Assembly (NCBI RefSeq): GCF_964199755.1
Contig: NC_133906.1
Span: 14,853,378 to 14,917,377 of the forward strand
Direction of reading: 5' to 3'
DNA from: Larus michahellis
Taxonomy: Eukaryota > Chordata > Aves > Charadriiformes > Laridae
DNA length: 64,000 bases
Position numbers and translations under genes: made by a program. The notes beneath the pieces were generated by a model. That model worked only from the letters and a program-made list of their open reading frames with translations. It was not told where the DNA came from and did no database searches. Shown one piece after another: positions 49,901-61,659 of this stretch (within the stretch, counting starts at the first letter, position 1; every line of letters starts with the position of its first letter).

Positions 49901-52900
49901 CTATGGAGAAATCACTGTTTCTGGCTTTCAGATGATTTACTTTAGGAATCTGAAAAATATAAGACTTGTAAGAGGTGGTGTTTTTTTTTTTTTCAAGTTG
50001 CAACATTTAGCAAGGGGCTGCACTGCTCACTTCTGTGAAATCTCAAACACAATGTGATGGCTGAATTATGGCTAAAACCCCTGCAGGATATGTTTTCTCT
50101 CCTAATCTTGGTTACACAGATTTATGGCGAAATGCAGTAACTAATCCAAAGGAAGGCAGCTGGCTAATGTAGCTGGGGAGGCTTCAGAGCCGTAATAAGG
50201 ATCGTTTTCCTTGGAATGAGACTGCAATCCTATTAAATGCCTATAAATCCAGGAGAACCAAGTGCCGTATACCTGCAGACTTAAGGATATTAAGCCTGAG
50301 CTCTCTGAGACGTTTTGCTCTTGCTTGTCATAACATTTCTGCTCTTTAACTGTGCCCCCTTGCAAAGTGCTGAGACAATGCAGAAGTACACGGTGCAGTT
50401 TAACCAATAAATGGGACTCTCACCTTTATTCTGTGCCTATTTTCCTTGTCTTGTGCTGGCGATCATGTTACACTTAAGCCAGGCAACACCCAACTGACGT
50501 AGCCATTCTGTAGCCTATTTATTTGAGTAAATTAATTACATTTTCTGCATATTATAGCTATTGCTTTTTTTTCCAGGTATTTACTTTTCAGTTAATACAA
50601 CATTACAGTTATTGTCATAATGACCTTCATCTGGGCCAAGCAGCTAGAGAGTTAAGCTATAGAAAGAATGCCAGAAAGGACTGCAGCAAGAAAATGTGAG
50701 GTATTTCTCCCTCGCTTTCCTGCCAGGTAAACGTATGTTTCTTTCATAGCACTGCCAGTATCTTGTAGTGAAGGAAGCATGAAGCCAGTTGGGGAGTACC
50801 CATGACTTCTAGAAGCGTGTTAATGATGCCTTGGCTAAACTGCTGCCTTGCCATCCTGCTCAGCAACAGCTCTCAAGCTCAGTTCCAAGCAGTGCGGTGT
50901 CCTGGCTGCTGCTTAAATGCTTCCTCTGAATAGAGAGACTGGGGAGGGAAAATTTCTTTTGAAATCTATTTGTGTATGTGCTAAAGGACAAAGGAGAACC
51001 ATGATATATTCACTGCACAGGCACACTTATTCTTAGATCGTGATTTCATTTCACTGTGGTTAACAAGTATATTATTAGTAATAGCTAGTTACAAATAATA
51101 ACCTGACCTTATTTTTAACCTAATACTGAATCAGATTTCATTGTAATAGGTGGATTCACTGCTGTGCTTTGCTCTTTGAATATTATCATTCAGAATTTCA
51201 GTGCCTTCCATCTTAGGTATTAAAAATAGGTGTCAAGTTGGATAATTATTATTGTTCCAAATCTCGTTTGCAGCCTTACATAACAGTGTTCTCACCAAAA
51301 GCCTTATTTTAAGGGTGGAGTGGAAGAACATGCTGTAGCAACCTGAAATTATTTGCACTACTGTAGCTGGGTTATACAGAGCCTATATAGAAGCGTCTCT
51401 TCTTTTTTTAAGGAAAGTTTGAGAGCCAGTTTAATATTCACGAAGATAAAAATGCATGGACTGACTCAAGTTCAGCATTATAAAGCCATGTGTTGTCAGC
51501 ACACCTCAGTTCCAAGCATAAGCATCCTTGGTAATCCCTATATTGCCCAAGCAGAAACTACTAGTCATGACAACTCAATGACAGTCAAAACATTTGTGAG
51601 TGTAATAATAGTAAATATATAAACATGCAAAATGAAATAACAATGGTAAATTACTTGGAAAGAGAATATCCCCAGGTGGATGGAGCTACACTTGATAAAC
51701 CTGAGCTTCCTTATTAGTAACAGTGTGTTCATAAGCAAAGTACTGTCTCTTCACTTTTACTAGCTAAGACTATTTGCCCTTCCAGCCCTGAGCTGGGTCA
51801 CCTTTCCTCATCATATCCATCAAACTCATGTGACTTGGGAAGGATGAAAAATGGTTGGGAAGAGGCAGTGGTCAATCCTGAGAACATTAGATACCTCCCT
51901 TCGGCTGTAATAAACTCCTCAGCTCTGCCAGTGATCACAGTAAGAACAAACCCTCATCTCTTCTATTTGAATAATAAATGTTATTTTTTTCTTCTGTTTC
52001 ATTGCGTGCTGTGACCTCCCTCCTTGATTGATGTCTTTTTTCCATCAAACCTAGCATCGTTCTTCTTGATTGCTGTTCTCTTCCTCTTTGCCTTTTCCTG
52101 TGCATGGCTTCTTTTCTTCCCCCTTTTCAGCCTCACTGAATTAGTTTTAGCCAAATCATCCAGACCACGTCATAAGCTCTGGAAGTGTCATTCTAAACTG
52201 AGAGGCTTTTCTCCCTGAAGTTGTGTATAAGATAAATATAATGAAAATAAAAGATACACTGTTATAAATTTGACTAATAAAACCTCACATTTGGAAAAAG
52301 AATGAGAAACAGCCATGAAAGGTGACCTGTTAATCTCACTGGTACATGGTAATGCCAAAACTGTTGGCATTTCAGCTGGAGCTGGGATCTTACTGACAGA
52401 GTGTCTAAACTCCTTTTTGGTGTAGATGGTAGCATTAATGGTAACTGCTGAGTGCGTTCACCAGCAAAGTAACACTCTTCTTGTGTTAGCCCCAGAATGC
52501 ACATCCCCACTATTTTGTATTCCGTGTCTGTCATACAGATGTTACACGCACGCAGCTGTTGGAAGCCAAAGACAACAAATCCTAAATGTTTGCAGGCTTA
52601 AAAGCTGGGCTTGTGTGGGACTGCTCAAGTGTGTTGGCTGAATAACTAGCCGAATTTCACTCGGAAGCAGTAAGTGCATCCAGAAGCTGTCAGTCTGTAT
52701 GTGTTCAAAGACAGGAGTGAGTACTAACCCTGCTTGCTGCTGTGGTACACAAAGATTTACTTTCAGGAGTTCATATCTAGCACAAGCATAATGTTAATTT
52801 GTACACTTCACCAGTGTGGTTTTCCTCCTCAGGTTACAAACTAAAAAGATCAATGAAATTATGACTTGTTTTCATTGGATGAGTAATTACTCCATAATTA

Positions 52901-54067
52901 AATAATGATATCAGGTATATTATCAGAGAGAAGAACTGGTTTCAGAAAACTGTCATTACCTTGAGCAATTAAAATTTTTCAATTCCATAATGAATGTATA
53001 TTTATTACAGGACTGAATGAGTGGAGAGGCGATGCAAGGTCTATTACAACAGTGGCTGATCTCAGTCACGCAGAATGAGAAGGAGAAGCTTGCCGCCTTC
53101 ACACGGAACCCCTGGCCCAGTGCTTTGGGACATTGCACAGCAAGTTTAATTTTGATTCATGTTTTACTATCAAAAATAATCTTGCAAAAACCTGGCTGAA
53201 CTTCCTCAGAAGGATGTTTGTTTCAGGAACAGCACCTTCCAGGCACCAAAGCTATAATACAAATTAGTCTCAACTGTGTTAAGTGTTAAACCTACCGTTC
53301 TTGTGTTGCAGCTGTTCCTAGATAAGTCCCTCAATGTACCTTTTCATAATTCGCCCTCTCTGTCCTGACTATAGTTACGCTTCCCTTAAAAAATGGTATC
53401 TATTACAGCGGAAAAGCATTCATATTCATTCTTCTAGTAGTCCAAAAACTTAATTGATATAGCTACTACTGCTCTGATTTTTTTACCGCGTCCAACTGTA
53501 GACAGTCAGGCAAATGTACCAAAATATCTCAAGAATTACTCGTGTGTAGATAATACACCGAGTGAAAGAATTTCCACAATAAAGGTGTGTGCATTACAGT
53601 AGCCTTGAGATAGGACTGACTTCTTCCAAAACAAGTTCTTCAGGTTTTATGTGACTATTTAATACACTTCTGTGTTCAAGAAAATAACTCTTGCTCTTAG
53701 TCTGTACCATGAAACCAGTATAGCAGGAGGCACCATGGGCTGGTGAACAGATCAGGAGACAGAAGATGTCTCTTCTATCTGTTTAAAGATTTTTCAGGGC
53801 CATTTCAACTCCTACTTCCCCTTCTGCGAAGTGTTACAGCTACTATTAATTTTGCTAGTTATATGAGCAGATTTTTTTAAACTGAAAGTCACTTTCTTCA
53901 AAGTATAAGGTATCTTTAATAGAGAAGTCGTAAGTATTAGGTGAACAAACTCATTGTTTTCCATATGCCTGTGAATGAAAAAGCTTCTGGGCAGTGTCAC
54001 TGAATGCAAATATTTGCATTTTGTTCATCTGTTTTAAATGTAAATGCTTTCTATATATCATCTGGAA

Positions 54068-54091
54068 GAAAAAAAAATATATATATATATT
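54068..54091. repeat. A-run plus (TA)n microsatellite
   Basis: An A-run followed by about seven TA units. Simple sequence. Confidence 0.85.
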
Positions 54092-57000
54092 CCTTTTAGA
54101 GAGGATTGTCTTTCTAAAAAATACTGACAAAGGGTATCTATAACGTGGCTTTTCACTTACTGCATTTCTGTACCCTCTTCTGCCCCACAAGATTCTGCAG
54201 TGTTCAATGGCTTGCAGGCTCAAAGGTAATTTCACTTATCCTGAAAAGCAGCTCTATCTAAGGTGAAGTCAGAACCATAGCATTGGACAATAAGATTTCT
54301 AGGTGAGGGAGTGACTAACCATTTATCCACTTGAAACTACCAATACGTATTTTTAAAGTAGGGGTGCTACCAGCAGAGTACAACTTACTGTCAAGTGAAA
54401 CCATGTGTGTAACAGATCCTGGCAGTCTGAGTATAATACATACCTCTGGATCCAAATCATTTCTAGTCGTCTTTTTGTGATGGGATTGTGAATTGCACTT
54501 TTTTGTTTTTGTAATTAAAGGGTGGAACAGATGGTGAGAACTTGAGGAGCTGCATCCATTAAACTAACGTAGAGAATGTCTCCACATTATAATTTAATAT
54601 AATGGGATTTTACTTCAGTGAAATAAAACTATACAGTCTAGTGCTTGGGAATGTTTACTATATGAGAAGCTTCACTGTTAAAAGATTTCACTGAGTCATG
54701 CTATGACTGTCTGCCAAATACCAATCATATGACCAACCCAGTTAAAAAGGGGTGTTTCTTCGTGCCAATATATTTCACATGCCACCCTACAGTGAACCTT
54801 TTTTTGACTATACACCTGTGGATTTTATGTAACACCAAAGGAGGACAATGTAATCTGACTGCATATGTTTAAAAAAGAGTAGATATTAGGAAGCACAAGG
54901 TAGCCGGTCTGGTGTTACGAATGGTGTAACAAGAAGGGCTGGGTTTGACATGATTTAAGGCAGACAATCCAAACCAATCATTGGTACTGGTAAAAAAACA
55001 ATGAATGTTTTGCCAGTTTCAGGAATCAAGATGCTACTTTTTGGATGACAATCAACTTCAGTAGTTCAGAGAACAAACTTTCTCATTTCTGTTGAGAGAG
55101 GGTTTCTAATTACTCTAGTTAAGACAGAAAAAGAAAATCCAAAAGTAGAGGCATGAATTTTATAAGCAGCAATGGACACTGCTAGGTTTTCCTAAATCTC
55201 AGAAAATATTTATACTTAACTGTAAATATTTGGGTGAAACTTGTCTAAGCTACATTTTGGGAATCCTGTATTTTATTACTGAAATGTTTTTTATCCATGG
55301 AAAGTTCCAGCAAATGTTTTGTACTAGTGATTCTTTACTCCAGCAAGCTCCAGCTGTAGATACATAATACTCGTCTCCCACGCAGCTCCACCACAGCTAG
55401 CAATCAATACATTGTCTTCTGCATACAAAGGCTATTCCTCTAATAATCAGACACTGGGATAGGGATGAAATCATTATGGAAAATAGTGCTAGAAAGAACA
55501 CAAAGACTCACAATGGGCCCAAGTGTCTTTGCTGCAGCCCTCAATCCAACTAAAATACACTACAGATTAACTTGTCTCAGTGACTACTGAATAAGAAAGT
55601 TAAAGGGACGAGCACACATACCATAAAAAGTTTAAATTACACTTCCCTTCAGTGTAATCTGTGAAATCACTGTTACGCTGCGTGGGAATAACTGAGAGGT
55701 CACAGAGGATTATGTGGACATTTATATTTCATTCTGGCTTAAGTGTGTTCAAGTCCAGTGATATCAACAGAATTGTTTCCATCTTCAGTAATGCTGCATT
55801 TGCTTCTAGGACTATTCTTTCTAATGCAAGAATAATACATTTAGTAACTGCATGTATTTATCTCTCACTGAGATCTCAGTTTTTCAGATTTTCAGCATTC
55901 ATCTACTGAAATGTCATTTTAGACATACTGAAGCTTCTCCACCTGGTGTATGGAAATGAAAAATAGGATGGTTAATAGTTTCAGAATATAACACATCCCA
56001 CCTCTCAGAACAAAGCAGAACATTGCTTTAATGGCAGCTAGTTTTGCCCCAGAACCTGGTACTTAAGTCTTTGCCTACCGCTGCATGAGACGAGATGTAT
56101 TACTCCCTTTTCCCTGCTTCCCTTCGTAAGGGAAGGAAAACTTTCACTATACTTCCTCTATAAGCTCTCAGTGGAGGAATGTCCCCTGCACTGGCTGTTT
56201 CCCTCTTCTCTAACTATTCACTTATCCTTCCTCCCCTTCAAAAGGTAGGGGCTTCTGCTTTGGAGAAACATTCATACAGTTGAAGCAAAGCACTCTGGTG
56301 TTAGTGAGCAGTTTCTCCTTTGGCATTGTGTGCTCTTCAAACTGCAGCAAAACGCATTCTATGAGATAATTATCAGCTGTATTCAGGTGACTCAAGGGAA
56401 GAGTCAAGTTCTGAATTTTGAGAGGATGTTTGTATATCTGATGTAATTTTGTCTCATCGCAGTCTGCGTAAGCTTTCTATGCAACAGAACAAAGGAAAGA
56501 ATTAACCAATGGGTCCGAAATATTTACACTACGAAAATAACCATTTTGTTTCAACAGCTGGTGCAACTTTTTCTCAACTAAATCTAAAGAATGCCATTGA
56601 ACAGAGGTTTAAAAAGTACAGCTTTTACTATCAGTAACACCGCACAAACAACAAGAAGGAAAATCAGTTTGAAACACTTCAAAATAATGCTTGATGTAAG
56701 TAAGGTACTCTGTCTAACGCAGTCTCTGAAAATCAGTCTTTTCACTTGGAAAATATGCTTCTGCAGTTGAACAACTGTGGCATATTTCTTAAATATTTAT
56801 CCATATATGCAGTAAAATACTTAATAATTTTAATATTAATTCCTCTGCAGAAAATCATTAAAAACAAACAGATAGAAAGTGATGGCAAAGAGCGGAACTC
56901 TTGGAGCTGCAGGGTTGGTCTAACTGTGCTAGATCCTCTTGCGTAGCCCATGGCTGGTGATGCTGCAATCTGGATGTGCCTCCAGCTGCATCAGTAAGTG

Positions 57001-58483
57001 CAATAGATATTTCTGCATTGAGTAGTTATTTCCATATGACTCACAGAAGCACCTTTTTTTTTTTTCCATTTTTCTCCTAGCAAGGAGGTTCCCGCTTGTG
57101 TTATGATTTCCTCTTTCAGTAGTGTTATATTTGCTAACTCCGGAGAGTGGCGGGAGGCATACAGCATATAGACAAATAATTACTAATTTCCCAGGGGCAA
57201 AGCATTTAACAGCAGAGATTAGTTGATTATCTCACCTTTTCTGACCACCATTCTAAAACCTCGTAATTGTTGGTATCTGAACAAACTGAGCACATTTCTA
57301 AAAGAATTCAAATACTAGTCTTCTATGGGGAAAGCATCATATTTTAATACCGACTGTAGAATAGCATTTTCTGTCAGTAGCTCTGTAGTGGGCTTTGCAA
57401 TGTCAATACCACTTCACAGATGAGGAATCTGACTGTTCAGCAATGAGATTATTTACCCCAAACCATCTCAGCCAGCATCACAGCAAGGAAGGAACATGAC
57501 CCAGACATCTTCTAGGCTAGTGTCAGATCCAGTTGGCCACTTCAAATGGAAAATATTTTATTATTTATTCTTGGGGGATTTGCTAGGTCTGTCTCCCTTT
57601 CACACCATTTTTTTTGAAGCCTCATAGATACTGTTTTTCTTTCTGGGATCTTCAAGGAATGCTCTTCCATCTCCTCAGCTGGGATGCAGTGAATGAAATC
57701 TGCTTTTCTGAGCTCTACCTCTGACCCCTAGCCCTTGTAAGCTTTTTCTGGATTTGGTGACTTTAAGCCCCCAGTTCCCTACATACCCCGAGCCCTCAAA
57801 ATAAATTTGTAGATAGGATTATATGGGAAAACTCATTAGGAGAGGAAGAGATTTTAAAAATAGCCTGGCATGTAAATCTCAATGTAATCTCTTCTAATTG
57901 TCCCAGTATTTGAGTGCAGGGCATGGAGCTGTACTAGCCTAGAGTTGGTAAGGACGAGCCATGCGTAGGATATACGCTTTGCAAACACTTACAAATTTAT
58001 GAAGCATTCTGAAGTGTTGGTTACACCCGGGTGTTGTCATTAAAGATTTATCTACAGTAAATCTGCTCTCTCCAGAGGGCCAGTGCAGCTTCTTCACACC
58101 CACATGTGATAACCCATAAAAGCAGCTGTTACAGTTAGAATCGGTCAATCAAAGCTTCACTAATCCTGCCACAGCAGGGGCATTGCTCCTGCATAAATGG
58201 GCCAGCAGCAAAGCACAGGCCAGAGAGCAAAATCAGAAAGGATGCACTGTCCTGATGCTTAAGTTTAATAAACGATGCAAGGCTAAAGAGGAAGAAATTA
58301 GGATGTGCCCAAATTGTCCTAATTTTGATGGTGTGACTTTTTGTTGCCATGAAATGTTATCCAAAACTCTGTTTATATTTAAAGATTGTATATGGTAATT
58401 GCTAAATTTAAATAGTTACCATGCTATAAGGCTACAAAATAAATTAAATATTTATTTTAAACTTAAACATAACAATAGGGCTC

Positions 58484-58506
58484 TTTATTTTTAAACATTG
58501 TTTATT
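58484..58506 (-). terminator. Two AATAAA poly(A) signals after the candidate terminal exon
   Basis: Minus-strand AATAAA at 58501-58506 and again at 58484-58489, 5 and 22 bases after the TAA. The spacing suits a real mRNA end, although AATAAA is common in such AT-rich sequence. Confidence 0.45.
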
Positions 58507-58510
58507 TTCT

Positions 58511-58603
58511 TTAACTTTCCAGGCTTTTCATAGCTTTCTGCCACATCCTCCTATCTAGCTTAGGACGTTTGTGCTTTTTTTTCCTAGCAACGTCAGTGAC
58601 CAC
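58511..58603 (-). CDS. Candidate terminal coding exon of an unrecognised gene
   Basis: On the minus strand a long pyrimidine tract ending TTTTCCAG precedes 30 codons in phase 0, starting VVTDVARKKKHKRPKLDRRM and ending MKSLES, then TAA at 58511-58513. Two AATAAA signals follow at 58501-58506 and 58484-58489, as expected for a last exon with a very short 3'UTR. The peptide is highly basic (RKKKHKRPK), which could act as a nuclear signal, followed by an amphipathic helix. I do not recognise the family. The next gene expected by synteny with mammals is CDKL3, but the tail does not resemble the CDKL3 ends that I know. Preceding exons may be those at 60.6-61.5 kb, but a phase gap remains between them. 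Confidence 0.4.
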   Translation of the reverse strand: MVTDVARKKKHKRPKLDRRMWQKAMKSLES

Positions 58604-60609
58604 CTGGAAAATGCAACAGAGGAAAACTAATGAAAAATTTTAAATATGTCACAATAAATAGGAAAAGTTGTCGCAATAAGAATTGGAATTTGCTTCCTGA
58701 TTCCTATGATAAATAGGCTTCTATACTTCACTGCGCGCGAACTCCTCCCGTTTCCTTGTTGTATTAGCCTTGCTGCTCAGCAAGATTCTTCAGATACTTT
58801 ACAGACACCTCGCAATACCAGATAATGTAACGATCAAGCAGAAATTGCTTCTCCCCAAAAATACAAGAGAGCCCAACAACACTTTCCATTATAGCCCCAA
58901 TAATACAGTTTCCATATAACACAAACTCCTACCAGTTTCAGTTAAACATGCGGAACAGCAGTTTAGCTCGCCTCCACTAGGTATTTTTCTAGTTCCAGCT
59001 TCTTTTACCGCCTCTGCAGGTAATTTATGCTCGGTTCACACCCAGCGAATACCAACAATTGAGGATACTGCCTGGTCTCTTGAATCCTGCTGTGGTTACT
59101 TGGCTGTTAATGAGTTAACTGTTCATCTTGCTGCAGAAGCATCATCAATCAGGGCTGATAACAGAAAACAGCACAAGAACTATAAAATACCTATCAATAT
59201 TCTGTTAGGTTTTTTGTTTGTATTGTATGGTCTCTAAGTAGATCTTCCTCCAAGAAATGCATGTTTGCATGTTTTCCCTAATTTTACATTATTATGCAGA
59301 TTCCTCATGTGTTATCTATGTATACTAATCCATGTAGCATGCCATTAATTCATTTAGCTAATTTAGACATGAATATTGGAGAAACATAATTAAAACACGA
59401 CAACAGTATCATAGCTATGCAGTTACTTTTTTGTTTTATTTTTTCTTTAGATACCGAACAGGCCAAGGTCATTGTAGGGGGTCTCAGTTTGTAAAGTCGG
59501 GGCTGCAGTTTCATGTCCTGGGTCAAGCAGCCCCTCTTTTCCCTGTGGCCCTCTCGCTCTTTCCTTCTTAGGCTACTGTCTTGGTGGTGCCACCACATAT
59601 TCTTGAGGCGAGCAGGAAAGGGATCCAAGTTCAAAATAACCATCTTTGGTCAGGTTATTTTTGTCTGGATCAAGTCCTTGACCGGGTTCACTGTGCAACC
59701 CCACATGCAATTACGCAGGCACAACTTAGGGAAAGATGTGGGACTGGAAACAAACAACATGACTTGGGCTGCATAACGCAGAGCTGCTGCCAAAAGAAAC
59801 ATTAATCAAGCTGTACTGAATATTTGTTTTGAAACAGTTTTGAAATAAAGTTTCAGAACACTTACAGATGAAAGGTGTTTAGTTGTTGGGATAAAAGGCT
59901 ATAGCCAAAGCTAAATCTGGCTTCTAATTATACAGAATGAACAGATACAAAATTAGACTCTCTGAAGTCTAAATGGGTAATTTCACAGTGAATATTCAAA
60001 TACTAGATATTTAACAATAAAAAATATTAAATAAATATTTTTAAATCCTTCATGCCTGTCATCCTGCTCACCAAGCTACAGTCCATAATCACTGTTCAGG
60101 AGTAAAGGGCTTTCCTGGGCAATGGGGACCACTAACTCTAGCATCTCACATCAAAAGTAGCTTTTGGCTAAAAATGTCCCTTCTCACTTTTTCACATTAA
60201 ATTCATTTTTGTTAGTGACGCTGGGGCTGGAAAACTTAAGAAACAGAGGTAGGTGAGAAACCATACCCTGTAAAAACCTGTTGTTTAAAGTTTAGCACAT
60301 AAGAAAATACCTTTTTGTTCAAACTGTACGTAATGTTTTTCATCTGGCAACTGTTTTTCCCTTTAAATGATAAAATGTTAAAACCTGAACTAAAAATAAT
60401 CTTGTTGGCTGTTCCAGTTCAGGAAATTTCTATGAGGCAAATTTTGTTGTTTTTTTAACTGACTGTTATTCCAAGTGGAAGTCAGCTCAGCAATTGCTGA
60501 CTCCACAATCATTAATGGTTTCGTACAATCTTCATTTACTTTCTTTTATTTTTGGAAATGATGACAAAACATCAGCTGGAACACTCAGTCCAGCATTTTC
60601 TTGACATAC

Positions 60610-60739
60610 CTGGAATAAAGCAGCAGACTATCATCTGTGAGAGAAATATTCTGTAATAATGCACAGGATGTCTCGTATTCCCTAGCAGGAAGATCCTTTA
60701 ACAAGTGAAGAAGTTTTTGATGCTGGTGTTTAAAACCAC
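60610..60739 (-). CDS. Candidate internal coding exon of the same unrecognised gene
   Basis: 130 bases bounded by TTTTACAG and a good donor GTATGT. Only one frame is open (entering with two bases, leaving with two): GFKHQHQKLLHLLKDLPARE and then YETSCALLQ...DDSLLLYS. This reads like a soluble helical segment. Splicing straight to 58603 would put the terminal exon out of frame, so either another exon lies between or this is not its neighbour. Confidence 0.3.
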
Positions 60740-60770
60740 CTGTAAAATATTAGACAGGAAAAGTAGGAAA

Positions 60771-60989
60771 TTATCCACATAAGAAGTCTTTGAGGTTGGA
60801 TCCTGCACGCATTTCCCCCCCTGGACTTTCTCTATGGGTGTGTAGTCTCCAGTTCAGCAGCGGGGTTAAACCTCCAATTATCCTGCTGTAAAAGCGGGTA
60901 AGTGTGTGCTTGAACCCAGTGCACTTGTAGCTGAACATGTGCTCAATTGTTTTGTTAAATACAAATGAACTACTGAACTGAGGTCCAAT
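60771..60989 (-). other. Exon-like open block after a good acceptor
   Basis: After ATATTTTAG at 60991-60990 a frame stays open for 72 codons (IGPQFSSSFVFNKTIEHMFS...) and stops with TAA at 60771-60773. It joins in phase 0 to the exon at 61212-61349. No strong minus-strand donor was found inside it, and a strong plus-strand donor-like GTAAGTGTG lies at about 60898-60906. It could be an alternative last exon, a pseudoexon or noncoding. Confidence 0.2.
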
Positions 60990-61211
60990 CTAAAATATCA
61001 AAATACAAGACAGCAGATGAAAAATCTCCTAACTTTGTTCTATTGAATTTTGGAAATACTTCTCCCTCAAAATCAACGTTCAGTTTTCCACCACAACGAT
61101 ACTGTTTTGATTCAACCCCATGAAGACACACAGCTAATCCAGCACCACCGTTTTGTAATTACAGTAACAGTTTTATGCAGCAATAAATATTTTAAGAAAA
61201 GTGGTTCTCAC

Positions 61212-61349
61212 CTGACCAAATCCTGGGCCATTCTGACAGGCATTAAAAAGAGCACTTTTCATCTCATCTTTTAGTAGTTCTACATCTTTGTTATTCCCTC
61301 TGTGCTTCAGGAAATAGTTTGTTGCTTGGCTGTCAGCTCTGGTAAGAAT
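61212..61349 (-). CDS. Candidate internal coding exon of the same unrecognised gene
   Basis: 138 bases (46 codons, phase 0 at both ends) between TTTTTGCCGTCAG and a consensus donor GTGAGA. The open frame reads ILTRADSQATNYFLKHRGNN and ends FNACQNGPGFGQ. A second frame entering from the upstream block meets a TGA after 15 codons. I do not recognise the family. Confidence 0.3.
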
Positions 61350-61464
61350 CTGACGGCAAAAAGCGAATTGATCTTTTAAGTTATATTAAAGAATATTTTC
61401 TCTTAAAATTATATGCCAGCATCTAAAATAATTCTGTTATTTTACAACTCAGAGAGCCAAATAC

Positions 61465-61650
61465 CTCATGAGTAGTTCCAAGGATAATGCCGATTGTATA
61501 CATTGAAAACGGAGCTTGTCAGCAAAGTAGACAACTGATAGTTTCAGGTCCTTTGCAGCCAAAAATACCGACACTACATCTCTATAAAAGACACTGGTAC
61601 ATACAGCACTCGTGTTTACAGTCACCCTGGGATTTCTGAGGGTGAGGGCA
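61465..61650 (-). other. Exon-like open block upstream of 61349
   Basis: A minus-strand frame carries VVSVFLAAKDLKLSVVYFAD and KLRFQCIQSALSLELLM to a donor-like GAG|GTATTT at 61465/61464. That frame leaves in phase 2 and hits a stop in the next candidate exon, while the phase-0 frame compatible with 61212-61349 is open for only 18 codons after a TGA. It is either misassigned or a decayed exon. Confidence 0.2.
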
Positions 61651-61659
61651 AACACGCAG

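Larger units (their letters stand above)
45300..58470. other. Gene-poor region upstream of PPP2CA
   Basis: 13 kb of AT-rich sequence with no exon, RNA gene or full mobile element that I can recognise. It includes a probable old CR1 tail near 46890-46957, a TG-rich run near 47888-47906, and an A8(TA)n stretch at about 54068-54091. Open frames of 60-111 codons occur on both strands at the density expected by chance. Confidence 0.5.
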
